A stretch of 64,000 bases of DNA from Pseudomonas putida. Its GTDB lineage: Bacteria > Pseudomonadota > Gammaproteobacteria > Pseudomonadales > Pseudomonadaceae. The DNA lies in assembly GCF_009883635.2 (NCBI RefSeq), contig NZ_CP026115.2:1054001-1118000 (forward strand), in the 5' to 3' direction. The notes beneath the pieces are model-generated. The model was not told where the DNA came from. It worked only from the letters and a program-made list of their open reading frames with translations, and searched no databases. Position 1 is the first letter of the stretch. The number at the start of each line of letters is the position of its first letter. The translations under genes were made by a program, and so were the position numbers. Below are positions 10,401 through 18,526 of the stretch, one piece after another.

Positions 10401-11393
10401 GCGCGCATACAGCGGCAGGATCTCGGTGTGGCGCAGTTGCGCCTTGCGCAGGATCTCCGCGGCATCGCGGATTTCCCGCTCGCCAGGGAGAAACACCAGC
10501 ACATCGCCGGGGCCTTTGCCCACGCTGCGCTCGTGCTGGGCGATCTCGTCGAGGGAGGCGAGGATCGCCTGGTCGACGGTCAGGTCATCCTCGACCTGGT
10601 TGCCCTCCTCGTCCTGCTCGCTGGTCAGCGGGCGGTACCAGGTTTCCACCGGGAAGGTACGGCCGGACACCTCGATGATCGGCGCATTGTCGAAATGCTT
10701 GGAAAAGCGCTCCAGGTCGATGGTCGCCGAGGTGATGATCAGTTTCAGGTCCGGGCGGCGGTGCAGCAGGGTCTTCAGGTAGCCGAGCAGGAAATCGATG
10801 TTCAGGCTGCGCTCGTGGGCTTCGTCGACGATGATCGTGTCGTAGCGTTCGAGGAAACGGTCGTGCTGGGTTTCGGCCAGCAGGATGCCATCGGTCATCA
10901 GCTTGACCAGGGTGTTGGCATCGCTCTGGTCTTCGAAGCGCACCTGGTAGCCGACCAGTCCGCCCAGCGGCGTGCCGAGTTCTTCGGCAACCCGGGCGGC
11001 GACGCTGCGCGCGGCGATTCGCCGTGGCTGGGTATGGGCGATCAGGCCATGGCTGCCGCGGCCCAGTTCCAGGCAGATCTTCGGCAACTGGGTGGTCTTG
11101 CCCGAACCGGTTTCGCCGGCGATCACCAGAACCTGGTTTTCGGCCAGGGCTTTCTTGATCTCGTCACGCTTGGCGGCGATCGGCAGGCTGTCGTCGTAGC
11201 GGATCTGCGGCACGCTGTTCTGGCGTGCGGTGACCTGGGCACAGGATGCCTGGACCTTTTCCACCCATTGCGCCAGCTTGGCCTCGTCGGGGCGCTTGCG
11301 CAGCTCATGCAGTTGCCGGCGCAGGCGGTGGCGCTCGGCAATCATGGCGTGGTCGAGGTTTTGCAGCAGTTTGTCGATGGCTTGGTCAGTCAT
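7488..11393 (-). CDS. hrpA: ATP-dependent RNA helicase HrpA
   Basis: A 1301-residue DEAH-box helicase, the same length as E. coli HrpA. Motif I is GETGSGKTTQ, motif II DEAHERS, motif III SATID, and motif VI QRKGRCGR. These are followed by the winged-helix, ratchet and OB-like regions of DEAH proteins and the long C-terminal domain special to HrpA. HrpA acts on mRNA and on colliding ribosomes in E. coli. The start is ATG 11393 (MTDQAIDKLLQNLD), matching known HrpA N termini; an upstream in-frame ATG at 11525 adds 44 residues of low-complexity sequence and is rejected. It is divergent from the polyamine ligase gene. Confidence 0.95.
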   Translation of the reverse strand: MTDQAIDKLLQNLDHAMIAERHRLRRQLHELRKRPDEAKLAQWVEKVQASCAQVTARQNSVPQIRYDDSLPIAAKRDEIKKALAENQVLVIAGETGSGKTTQLPKICLELGRGSHGLIAHTQPRRIAARSVAARVAEELGTPLGGLVGYQVRFEDQSDANTLVKLMTDGILLAETQHDRFLERYDTIIVDEAHERSLNIDFLLGYLKTLLHRRPDLKLIITSATIDLERFSKHFDNAPIIEVSGRTFPVETWYRPLTSEQDEEGNQVEDDLTVDQAILASLDEIAQHERSVGKGPGDVLVFLPGEREIRDAAEILRKAQLRHTEILPLYARLSPAEQQRIFQSHTGRRVVLATNVAETSLTVPGIRYVIDTGTARISRYSYRAKVQRLPIEAVSQASANQRKGRCGRVEPGICIRLYSEEDFNGRPAFTDPEILRTNLAAVILQMLHLRLGSIDAFPFIEPPDGKAISDGFNLLQELSAVNRENQLTPIGRQLARLPIDPRLGRMLLEGARQGSLQEVLIVTSALSVQDPRERPPERQQAADQAHAQWKDADTDFAALVNLWRGFEEQRQALTASPLRNWCRKNFLNYLRLREWRDAHRQLSLICRELQLTINKEPSDYQKVHKAILSGLLSQIGQKTEEGDYQGARQRRFWVHPSSGIGRKRPQWVMAAELVETTKLYARMVAKIEPDWIEPLATHLIKKNHFEPHWEKKRGQVVAYEQITLYGLILVGRRPVHFGPIDPVTSRELFIREGLVGGEIQSKAKCLAANKRLLEELDELEAKARRRDILADEETLYAFYEARLPAEIHQTATFDAWYRMTSQKDPNLLIMREEDVLAREASEVTAAQYPDSMQVGELRLPLTYHFEPGHPRDGVTVRVPAPLLPNLPGERLEWLVPGLLEAKCVALVRNLPKALRKNFVPVPDFVKASLARMTFGQGALPQALGQELLRMTGARVSDEAWAESVNLVEGHLRMNIEVVDGQGKFLGEGRDLAELTARFAAASQAALAVPRTEKSEQPVQAKAFSEVKQTAQQKIAGLSMTVYPALVEENGTVREGRFSTQAEAEFQHRRALQRLLLQQLAEPAKFLRGKLPGLTELGLLYRELGRIEALVEDILLASLDSCILDGEATLPRDGAALAGLAERKRGSWAEHAERLARQTLEVLKLWHGLQKRFKGKIDLSQAVALNDIKQQLANLVYPGFVRETPAVWFKELPRYLKAVELRLEKLGTQVQKDRVWSGELGNLWAQYKARADKHAQEGKRDEQLTLYRWLLEEYRVSLFAQQLGTKMPISDKRLSKQWSQVEG

Positions 11394-11817
11394 GGGGCTT
11401 TTTAGTGATGCAGGTGGGCCTGCTTTTTCATGATCGGCATTCGAAGGATGCGCGATTGTCGCAGATTTGCCGGCTCTCTGCTGGCTGGACAAATGTTTAG
11501 CCAGGTGCGATGTGAACGTTGCCATTCACTGCTTTAATCAACCTTAAGCCGCATGTGAGTATCAATGGCATGACTCCCGTCCAGACCATCGCCCCACCGT
11601 CGTCCCGCCCTTCGCTAGCGAAGGCCCGGTCCCGCGCCGGTGAAAATCCGCTGGTCCACATCATTCTCGCCTTCTGGGCCCTGTGGCATTGCCGCCACGC
11701 ACGCCCACCGGATGCTTCGCTCACGCCTTTGTGACCAAACCCGGCCGCTGTACGGCCGTTTGTCTCATCTGGACCGCGCCTGCGCGCAGGTCCTGTGCGC
11801 CTGTGAGCGAATCCATC
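11394..11817. other. 424-bp divergent intergenic region between hrpA and the glutamine synthetase-like gene
   Basis: No convincing gene is present. It contains a short inverted repeat GTGAA-N8-TTCAC at 11512-11529 and a TTCGCTAGCGAA palindrome near 11611-11622 that could be regulatory. Both flanking promoters must lie here. Confidence 0.5.
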
Positions 11818-13182
11818 ATGCACTTTGCACCTGTAGAGCACGCCAGCCGTTTCCTGGCAGAAAACCCTGATATCGAACTGTTCGAGCTGTTCATCCTTGA
11901 CGCCAACGGTGTACCACGCGGCAAGCTGCTGCACCGCGAGGAACTGCTGGCGGTGTACCAGAGTGGCCGCCCGCTACCCAGCACCATCCTCGGCCTGACG
12001 CTCAATGGCGACGACGTGGAAAACTCCGGCCTGGTCTGGGATGTCGGCGATATCGACTGCCGCGCCTACCCGCTGGAAGGCAGCCTGGTGCGCCTGCCCT
12101 GGCGCCGTGTGCCGACTGCCGCCGTGCAGGTCAGCATGCACCCGAGCGAAGGCCTGCCAGCCAGTGTCGCCGACCCGCGCCATGTATTGCTGCGCACCAT
12201 CGAAGCGCTCAAGGCTGACGGTTACCACCCGGTAATGGCCTGCGAGCTGGAGTTCTACCTGCTCGACCAGCAGCGCGATGCCCAAGGCCGCCCGCAACCG
12301 GCATTGGACAATGATGGTGGCCGGCCGCGTACGACCCAGGTCTACGGCCTGCGCGAACTGGAACAGATCGAACCCTTCCTCGCCGACCTGTATGCCGCCT
12401 GTAAGGCCCAAGGCATTCCGGCGCGCACGGCAATCTCTGAATATGCCCCGGGCCAGGTGGAAATCACCCTGGAGCATGGCGATGCCCTGGAAGCAATGGA
12501 CCAGGCCGTGCGCTACAAACGCCTGGTCAAGGGCGTGGCCCATGCCCACGGCATGCAGGCTTGCTTCATGGCCAAGCCGTTCGCGCAACTGGCCGGCACC
12601 GGCATGCACATGCACCTGAGCCTGGCCGACAGCGCCGGCAACAACCTGTTCGCCAGCGAAGACAAAGCCGGAACGCCACTGCTGCGCCAGGCGGTGGCCG
12701 GCATGCTCCGCCACCTGCGTGACTCGCTGTTGCTGTTCTGCCCCAACGCCAACTCTTTCCGCCGCTTCCAGGCCAACAGCTATGCCCCGCTGGCACCGAC
12801 CTGGGGCGTCGACAACCGTACCGTCAGCCTGCGCGTGCCCGGTGGCCCGGCCAACAGCCGGCATGTCGAGCATCGCATCTGTGGCGCCGATGCCAACCCG
12901 TACCTGGCGGCCGCCGCCATTCTGGCCGCCAGCCATCGTGGCATCCGCGAGCAGCTGGACCCCGGTGCGCCGGTGGAAGGCAACGGCTATGCCCAGGCCA
13001 CCGAGCACCTGCCCACCGACTGGCTGACCGCACTCGACGCACTGGAGCGCTCGCACTGGGCGCGGGAAGCGCTCGGCGAAGCGTTCCTCGGCGTCTACCT
13101 GAAGGTCAAGCGCGCCGAGTACCGCCAGTTCATGGCCGAAGTCAGTGAACAGGACTGGCGCTGGTACCTGCACCAGGCCTGA
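11818..13182 (+). CDS. glutamine synthetase family protein, gamma-glutamyl-polyamine ligase type
   Basis: A 454-residue member of the glutamine synthetase superfamily, of the PuuA/SpuI subclass that ligates glutamate to putrescine or other polyamines. Visible blocks are ELFILDANGVPRGK near the N terminus, the glutamate-binding and catalytic EFYLLD and HMHLSL, and near the C terminus ANPYLAAAAILAA. The subclass call is supported by the next gene, a PuuB-like oxidase, 30 nt downstream, which would use the ligated product. ATG 11818 is chosen because MHFAPVEHASRFL aligns with family N termini; upstream codons in this frame look non-coding. Substrate specificity cannot be read directly. Confidence 0.88.
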   Translation: MHFAPVEHASRFLAENPDIELFELFILDANGVPRGKLLHREELLAVYQSGRPLPSTILGLTLNGDDVENSGLVWDVGDIDCRAYPLEGSLVRLPWRRVPTAAVQVSMHPSEGLPASVADPRHVLLRTIEALKADGYHPVMACELEFYLLDQQRDAQGRPQPALDNDGGRPRTTQVYGLRELEQIEPFLADLYAACKAQGIPARTAISEYAPGQVEITLEHGDALEAMDQAVRYKRLVKGVAHAHGMQACFMAKPFAQLAGTGMHMHLSLADSAGNNLFASEDKAGTPLLRQAVAGMLRHLRDSLLLFCPNANSFRRFQANSYAPLAPTWGVDNRTVSLRVPGGPANSRHVEHRICGADANPYLAAAAILAASHRGIREQLDPGAPVEGNGYAQATEHLPTDWLTALDALERSHWAREALGEAFLGVYLKVKRAEYRQFMAEVSEQDWRWYLHQA

Positions 13183-13212
13183 GCCTTACCCTATTCAGAA
13201 CAAGGAACACCC

Positions 13213-14520
13213 ATGAACGCAGCATTGAACAACGGCCCGGCCCAGCGCGCGCCGTCCTATTACAGCGCCTCGCTGAACGACCACACCGAGTACCCGCAGC
13301 TCAAGGGCACGGTGCAGGTCGACGTGGCGATCATCGGCGGTGGTTTCACCGGCGTGGCCACTGCGGTGGAGCTGGCCGAACGCGGCCTGAAAGTGGCGAT
13401 CGTCGAGACCAACCGGATCGGCTGGGGTGCCAGCGGACGCAACGGCGGCCAGGTCACCGGCAGCCTGTCGGGTGACGAGGCCATGCGCACACAGATGCGC
13501 AACCACCTGGGCGCCGAGGTCGATGATTTCATCTGGCACCTGCGCTGGCGTGGGCACCAGGTGATCGAGCAGCGGGTCGAGCGCTACGGCATCGATTGCG
13601 ACCTCAAGCGCGGCCACCTGCACGCAGCGATGAAGCCTTCGCACATGGCGGAGCTGCGCAGCTTCCAGGCCGAGGCCGAACGCCGTGGCATGGGCGACCA
13701 GGTACAGTTGCTCGACCGCGGCGGCGTTGCCGAGCACCTGCAGAGCCCGCTGTACCTGGGCGCACTGAAGAACCTGCGCAACCTGCACCTGCACCCGCTC
13801 AACCTGTGCCTGGGCGAAGCCCGCGCCGCCCACTGCCAGGGCGCGCTGATCTTCGAGAACTCCGAAGTGCAGGACATCGTCCATGGCCCGCGCCCGGCGG
13901 TCGTCACCGCCCACGGTCGGGTCGAAGCACGCCAGGTGATGCTCGCCGGTGACGTCTACCACAAGCTGGAAAAGCGCCAGCTCAAGGGCAAGATCTTCCC
14001 GGCCATGGGCGGCATCGTCACCACCGCCCCGCTGGGCGAACTGGCGGAGCAGATCAACCCGCAGGACCTGGCGGTGTACGACTGCCGCTTCGTCCTCGAC
14101 TACTACCGCCTGACGGCTGACAAGCGTTTGTTGTTCGGCGGCGGCGCCAACTATTCGGGCAAGGACTCACGTGACATCGAAGGCGAGCTGCGCCCGTGCA
14201 TCGAGCGCACCTTCCCGGCGCTCAAGGGCGTGCCGATCGAGTTCCAGTGGAGCTGCGCGATGGGCATCGTCGTCAACCGCATCCCGCAACTGGGCAAGCT
14301 GTCGGACAACGTGTGGTACTGCCAGGGCTATTCCGGGCACGGCATCGCCACCAGCCACATCATGGGCGAGATCATGGCCGAGGCACTGACCGGAACGCTG
14401 GAGAAGTTCGACACCTTCGCGCAGTGCAAGCACGTGCGAGTGCCGATGGGGGACTTGCTGGGCAATCCGCTGCTGGCGGCGGGGATGTGGTACTACCAGA
14501 TGCTGGAAAAACTGCGCTGA
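13213..14520 (+). CDS. puuB: FAD-dependent oxidoreductase, gamma-glutamylputrescine oxidase type
   Basis: A 435-residue DAO-family flavoprotein. The dinucleotide-binding motif AIIGGGFTGVATAVELAE is at residues 39-56, GASGRNGGQVTGS follows (FAD contact), and the C terminus has WSCAMGIVVNRIPQLG and YSGHGIATSHIMG. In the Puu pathway such enzymes oxidise gamma-glutamyl-putrescine to the aldehyde with release of ammonia and hydrogen peroxide. It forms an operon with the ligase upstream (30-nt gap, AAGGA site). No PuuC or PuuD gene adjoins it; a similar aldehyde dehydrogenase is encoded 39 kb away at 53648-55138. Confidence 0.88.
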   Translation: MNAALNNGPAQRAPSYYSASLNDHTEYPQLKGTVQVDVAIIGGGFTGVATAVELAERGLKVAIVETNRIGWGASGRNGGQVTGSLSGDEAMRTQMRNHLGAEVDDFIWHLRWRGHQVIEQRVERYGIDCDLKRGHLHAAMKPSHMAELRSFQAEAERRGMGDQVQLLDRGGVAEHLQSPLYLGALKNLRNLHLHPLNLCLGEARAAHCQGALIFENSEVQDIVHGPRPAVVTAHGRVEARQVMLAGDVYHKLEKRQLKGKIFPAMGGIVTTAPLGELAEQINPQDLAVYDCRFVLDYYRLTADKRLLFGGGANYSGKDSRDIEGELRPCIERTFPALKGVPIEFQWSCAMGIVVNRIPQLGKLSDNVWYCQGYSGHGIATSHIMGEIMAEALTGTLEKFDTFAQCKHVRVPMGDLLGNPLLAAGMWYYQMLEKLR

Positions 14521-14527
14521 TTTCACC

Positions 14528-14623
14528 GGCCTCTTCGCGGGACAAGCCCGCTCCTACAGGTACTGCACAGCCTTCAAGGTATGTGCAGTACCTGTAGGAG
14601 CGGGCTTGTCCCGCGAAGAGGCC
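14528..14623. repeat. paired REP element (inverted, 42-nt arms)
   Basis: Two near-identical REP sequences in opposite orientation (14528-14569 and 14582-14623), each with the P. putida REP core GCGGGACAAGCCCGCTCC, 12 nt apart. It lies between convergent genes and may act as a terminator or mRNA stabiliser. Confidence 0.9.
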
Positions 14624-14649
14624 AGTAAAGCCAGCCGAGATCCAGAAGA

Positions 14650-16347
14650 TCAGGCGATCTTCTTCAGCCCCTGCTTCTTCAGTTCTTCATCACGCAGTTC
14701 ACGACGCAGGATCTTGCCAACGTTGGTGGTCGGCAGTGCATCGCGGAACTCGATGTAACGCGGCACCTTGTAGCCAGTGACATTGGCACGCATGTGCTCC
14801 ATCACCTGCTCCTTGGTCACGGTCATGCCCGGCTTGACCACGATGAACACCTTGATCACCTCACCCGACTTCTCGTCCGGCACCCCGATGGCCGCGCACT
14901 GCAGCACGCCCGGCAAGGCGGCGAGCACGTCTTCCAGCTCATTGGGATACACGTTGAAGCCCGAGACCAGGATCATGTCCTTCTTGCGATCGACGATGCG
15001 CATGTAGCCATCCGGCTGGATCAGTGCGATGTCGCCGGTCTTCAGCCAGCCTTCGCTGTCGAGGATCTCGGAGGTGGCGTCTTCACGCTGCCAGTAGCCC
15101 TTCATGACCTGCGGGCCCTTGACGCACAGCTCGCCGGTTTCGCCCAGTGGCAGCTCGTTGCCGGCGTCGTCGATGACCTTGCACAGGGTCGATGGCACCG
15201 GGATGCCGATGGTGCCCACCTGGTTGGCCTCGGCCGGGTTCACCGCCGCCACCGGGCTGGTCTCGGTCATGCCGTAGCCTTCGCAGATGGCGCAGCCGGT
15301 GACGCTCTTCCAGCGCTCGGCCACGCTCAGCTGCAGGGCCATGCCACCGGACAGGGTGATCTTCAGCGCCGAGAAATCCAGGGCGCGGAATGCCTCGTTG
15401 TTGCACAGCGCCACGAACAGCGTGTTGAGGCCGACGAAACCGCTGAACTTCCACTTGCCCAGCTCCTTGACCATTGCCGGCAGGTCGCGTGGGTTGCTGA
15501 TCAACACGTTGTGGTTGCCGATCAGCATCATCGCCATGCAATGGAAGGTAAAGGCATAGATGTGGTAAAGCGGCAGCGGGGTGATGAGGATCTCGCAGCC
15601 TTCCTGCAGGTTGGAACCCATCAGCGCCCGGCACTGCAGCATGTTGGCCACCAGGTTGCGGTGGGTCAGCATCGCGCCCTTGGCCACGCCAGTGGTACCG
15701 CCGGTATACTGCAGCACCGCCACGTCGTTGGCTTGCGGGTTGGCTTCGGTGACCGGCTGGCCCTTGCCAAGCGCCAGGGTATCGTTGAAGCGCACGGCGC
15801 GCGGCAGGTTGTAGGCCGGCACCATCTTCTTCACGTACTTGATCACGCTGTTGATCAGCAGGCGCTTGAGCGGCGGCAGCAGGTCGGCCACTTCGGTGAC
15901 GATGACATGCTTGACCTGGGTCTTGGGCACCACCTTCTCGGCCAGGTGCGCCATGTTAGCCAGGCACACCAGGGCCTTGGCACCGGAGTCGTTGAACTGG
16001 TGCTCCATTTCCCGCACTGTGTACAGCGGGTTGGTGTTGACCACGATCAGGCCGGCGCGCATGGCACCGAACACCGCTACCGGGTATTGCAGGACGTTGG
16101 GCAGCTGGACGGCAATGCGGTCACCCGGCCTGAGGTCGGTGTGCTGCTGCAGCCAGGCCGCGAAAGCGCCTGACAGTGCGTAAAGCTCGCCGTAGGTGAT
16201 GGTCTTGCCCAGGTTGCTAAAGGCCGGTTTATTGGCAAAGCGTTGGCAGGATTGCTTGAGTACCGCCTGGATATTGGGGAATTCGTCAGGATTGATTTCC
16301 GCCGTAATCCCGGCTGGGTATTTATCCTTCCAAAAATTTTCGATCAT
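14650..16347 (-). CDS. fadD1: long-chain fatty acid-CoA ligase (first of a tandem pair)
   Basis: A 565-residue ANL-superfamily enzyme. The P-loop YTGGTTGVAKGAMLTHRN, GYGMTETSPV, TGDIALIQPDGYMRIVDRKK (20) and the C-terminal catalytic lysine region NVGKILRREL are all present. It activates fatty acids to acyl-CoA at the inner membrane before beta-oxidation. ATG 16347 (MIENFWKDKYP) is preceded by AAGGAG; an in-frame ATG at 16368 reads through that site and is rejected. A 280-bp spacer separates it from the paralogue fadD2 upstream on the same strand, so it likely has its own promoter. Confidence 0.95.
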   Translation of the reverse strand: MIENFWKDKYPAGITAEINPDEFPNIQAVLKQSCQRFANKPAFSNLGKTITYGELYALSGAFAAWLQQHTDLRPGDRIAVQLPNVLQYPVAVFGAMRAGLIVVNTNPLYTVREMEHQFNDSGAKALVCLANMAHLAEKVVPKTQVKHVIVTEVADLLPPLKRLLINSVIKYVKKMVPAYNLPRAVRFNDTLALGKGQPVTEANPQANDVAVLQYTGGTTGVAKGAMLTHRNLVANMLQCRALMGSNLQEGCEILITPLPLYHIYAFTFHCMAMMLIGNHNVLISNPRDLPAMVKELGKWKFSGFVGLNTLFVALCNNEAFRALDFSALKITLSGGMALQLSVAERWKSVTGCAICEGYGMTETSPVAAVNPAEANQVGTIGIPVPSTLCKVIDDAGNELPLGETGELCVKGPQVMKGYWQREDATSEILDSEGWLKTGDIALIQPDGYMRIVDRKKDMILVSGFNVYPNELEDVLAALPGVLQCAAIGVPDEKSGEVIKVFIVVKPGMTVTKEQVMEHMRANVTGYKVPRYIEFRDALPTTNVGKILRRELRDEELKKQGLKKIA

Positions 16348-16627
16348 GGAAGCCCACTCCTTCAGCAACAGCGAAGTTCGATTCGCGCGTCGATGCGCTT
16401 ATTATTGATATGCGATGGCGGTTCGTTGCAAACCGAATCATCTGAAAGCGCGCCGAGAGTAACAGCTTTGATTGGGGTCGCCTAGGGGCCAAGACCGGCC
16501 TCGCGGTCACAAAAATGACTCAATGAACCATGCAAGTCATTTTTAGAGTAATTGCCCAAAATGTCGCAAATCGGGCTGTAAGGTACATGCCAGAGCACCT
16601 TACAGCCTCCACCGGGCAACGCCGGCA
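16348..16627. promoter_or_regulatory. fadD1 upstream region with 17-bp palindrome
   Basis: This 280-bp gap between the two fadD genes holds the palindrome CGGTTCGTTGCAAACCG at 16419-16435 (5-nt arms, 7-nt centre), about 75 nt upstream of the fadD1 start. PsrA, which controls fatty-acid genes in Pseudomonas, binds sites containing spaced AAAC/GTTT; this site is only a loose match, so a regulator is not assigned. Confidence 0.4.
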
Positions 16628-18316
16628 TCATGCGATGTCGCGTAACTCCCTGCGCAGGATCTTGCCCACCGGGGTCATCGGCAGCGACTCGCGCACCACG
16701 ATGTGCTTGGGCACCTTGTAACCGGTGAAGTTGGCCTTGCAGTAAGCCTTCAGGTCTTCGACGCTCACCCCTCCCTCACGCGCTACCACGAACAGCTTCA
16801 CCGCCTCCCCCGAACGCGCGTCTGGCACGCCGATGGCCGCACAGTTGGCCACCTGCGGATGGCCCATCACCACATCCTCGATCTCGTTGGGGTACACATT
16901 GAAGCCAGAGACGATGATCATGTCCTTCTTGCGGTCGACGATGCGGGTGAAGCCATCCGGGTCAATTACCGCGATATCGCCGGTCTTGAACCAGCCCTCG
17001 GCATCCAGCGCCTGCGCCGTGGCCTCCGCTTGTTGCCAGTAACCCTTCATCACTTGCGGGCCCTTGATGCACAACTCGCCGCGCTCACCCAGTGGCAGTT
17101 CGTTGCCGTCATCATCGATGACCTTGAACACCGTACCCGGCACCGGTATACCCACCGTGCCCAGCCGCGCCAGCTGGCCGTAGGGGTTGGTGCTGGCCAC
17201 CGGTGAGGTTTCGGTCAGGCCATAGCCCTCGACGATGCGACAGCCGGTAAGTTCCTCCCAACGCTCCGCCGTGGCCTTGACCAGCGCCGTGCCGCCGGAG
17301 TTGGTGACTTTCAGTGCCGAAAAGTCCAGCTGGCGGAAACCTGGATGGTCCATCAGCGCGACGAACAAGGTGTTCAACCCCAGAAGCGCCGAAAAACGCC
17401 ACTTGCCCAGCTCCTTGATGAAGCCGGCGATATCACGCGGGTTGGTGATCAGCACGTTGTGGTTGCCAGTCACCATCATGCACATGCAGTTCGCGGTGAA
17501 GGCATAGATGTGGTACAGCGGCAGCGGCGCAATCATCACCTCCTGGCCTTCCTTGATCAGCCGCTGCCCGTCCGGGCCATGCTGGGAGAAGCAGGCCAGC
17601 ACCTGCAGCATGTTGGCCACCAGGTTACCGTGGGTGAGCATGGCCCCCTTGGCCAGGCCCGTGGTACCGCCGGTGTACTGCAGCACGGCGATGTCATCGA
17701 GCGAGAGCGGCACCGGCTTGTGCGTCAGGCTGCGGCCTTCGCGCAGTACCTGCTTGAACGAAATGGCCTGGGGCAGATGATAGGCCGGGACCATCTTCTT
17801 GACCTTGTCGACCACGGTATTGATCAGCCAGCCCTTGGCGGCGGGCAGCAGGTCGCCCATCTTCGCCTCGATCAGGTACTCGATGCCGGTGTCGGGCAGC
17901 ACCTCCTGCACGCGCTTGCCGAACATGTTCAGGTACACCAGCGCCCGGGCCCCGGCATCCTTGAACTGGTGGCGCATTTCGCGCTCGGTGTACAGCGGGT
18001 TGGTGTTGACCACGATCAGCCCTGCGCGCAGGGCGCCGAACACGGCGATGGGGTATTGCAGGACGTTGGGCATCTGCACCGCGATGCGGTCACCCGGCTT
18101 GAGGTCGGTGTGCTGCTGCAGCCAGGCGGCGAACGCTGCCGAGTGGCGTTCGAGCTCGGCGTAGCTCAGGGTCACGCCAAGGTTGCTGAACGCCGGGCGC
18201 TCGGCAAAACGCTTGCAGGAGCGTTCAAACACCTCGACGACCGAAGCGTACGCGTGAAGGTCGATGGTGGAAGGCACGCCCTCGGGGCGTTTGTCATTCC
18301 AGAAGTCGGCTTGCAT
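16628..18316 (-). CDS. fadD2: long-chain fatty acid-CoA ligase (second of a tandem pair)
   Basis: A 562-residue paralogue of the neighbouring ligase, with the same motif order: YTGGTTGLAKGAMLTHGN, GYGLTETSPV, TGDIAVIDPDGFTRIVDRKK (20) and PVGKILRREL. Overall similarity is high over the whole length, which points to an old tandem duplication. In P. putida, two fadD genes in tandem are known; the downstream copy is considered the main enzyme and this one secondary, from general knowledge. ATG 18316 has AGAGGAA 9 nt upstream. It is divergent from a lipase-like gene across 210 bp. Confidence 0.94.
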   Translation of the reverse strand: MQADFWNDKRPEGVPSTIDLHAYASVVEVFERSCKRFAERPAFSNLGVTLSYAELERHSAAFAAWLQQHTDLKPGDRIAVQMPNVLQYPIAVFGALRAGLIVVNTNPLYTEREMRHQFKDAGARALVYLNMFGKRVQEVLPDTGIEYLIEAKMGDLLPAAKGWLINTVVDKVKKMVPAYHLPQAISFKQVLREGRSLTHKPVPLSLDDIAVLQYTGGTTGLAKGAMLTHGNLVANMLQVLACFSQHGPDGQRLIKEGQEVMIAPLPLYHIYAFTANCMCMMVTGNHNVLITNPRDIAGFIKELGKWRFSALLGLNTLFVALMDHPGFRQLDFSALKVTNSGGTALVKATAERWEELTGCRIVEGYGLTETSPVASTNPYGQLARLGTVGIPVPGTVFKVIDDDGNELPLGERGELCIKGPQVMKGYWQQAEATAQALDAEGWFKTGDIAVIDPDGFTRIVDRKKDMIIVSGFNVYPNEIEDVVMGHPQVANCAAIGVPDARSGEAVKLFVVAREGGVSVEDLKAYCKANFTGYKVPKHIVVRESLPMTPVGKILRRELRDIA

Positions 18317-18526
18317 TTATTATTGTTCCTCTGCCTGAGCCCGTACGGATTCCTTGCCCCGTTTGCCTGATAGCAAAAAGGCGTTGAACCGACGTTAGCA
18401 GGTAAGACCGAGGTGGCATACACGCCAAGTGCCGCCATTAACATTGTGAATCTTATTTGTGCCCTTCCTGCAATTCGGCCGGTTGTGCATACACTGTGCG
18501 GGTCACCTTCGCGCAAAGGATTCGCC

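Noticed and set aside
7458..11405. Very long open frame on the plus strand opposite hrpA
   Set aside because: It is the antisense shadow of a GC-rich, well-supported helicase gene; low-complexity Gln/Arg/Leu-rich sequence and no recognisable domain.
11497..11934. 145-codon minus-strand frame across the hrpA/ligase gap
   Set aside because: Not coding-like, overlaps the start of the ligase gene, no ribosome-binding site or recognisable family.
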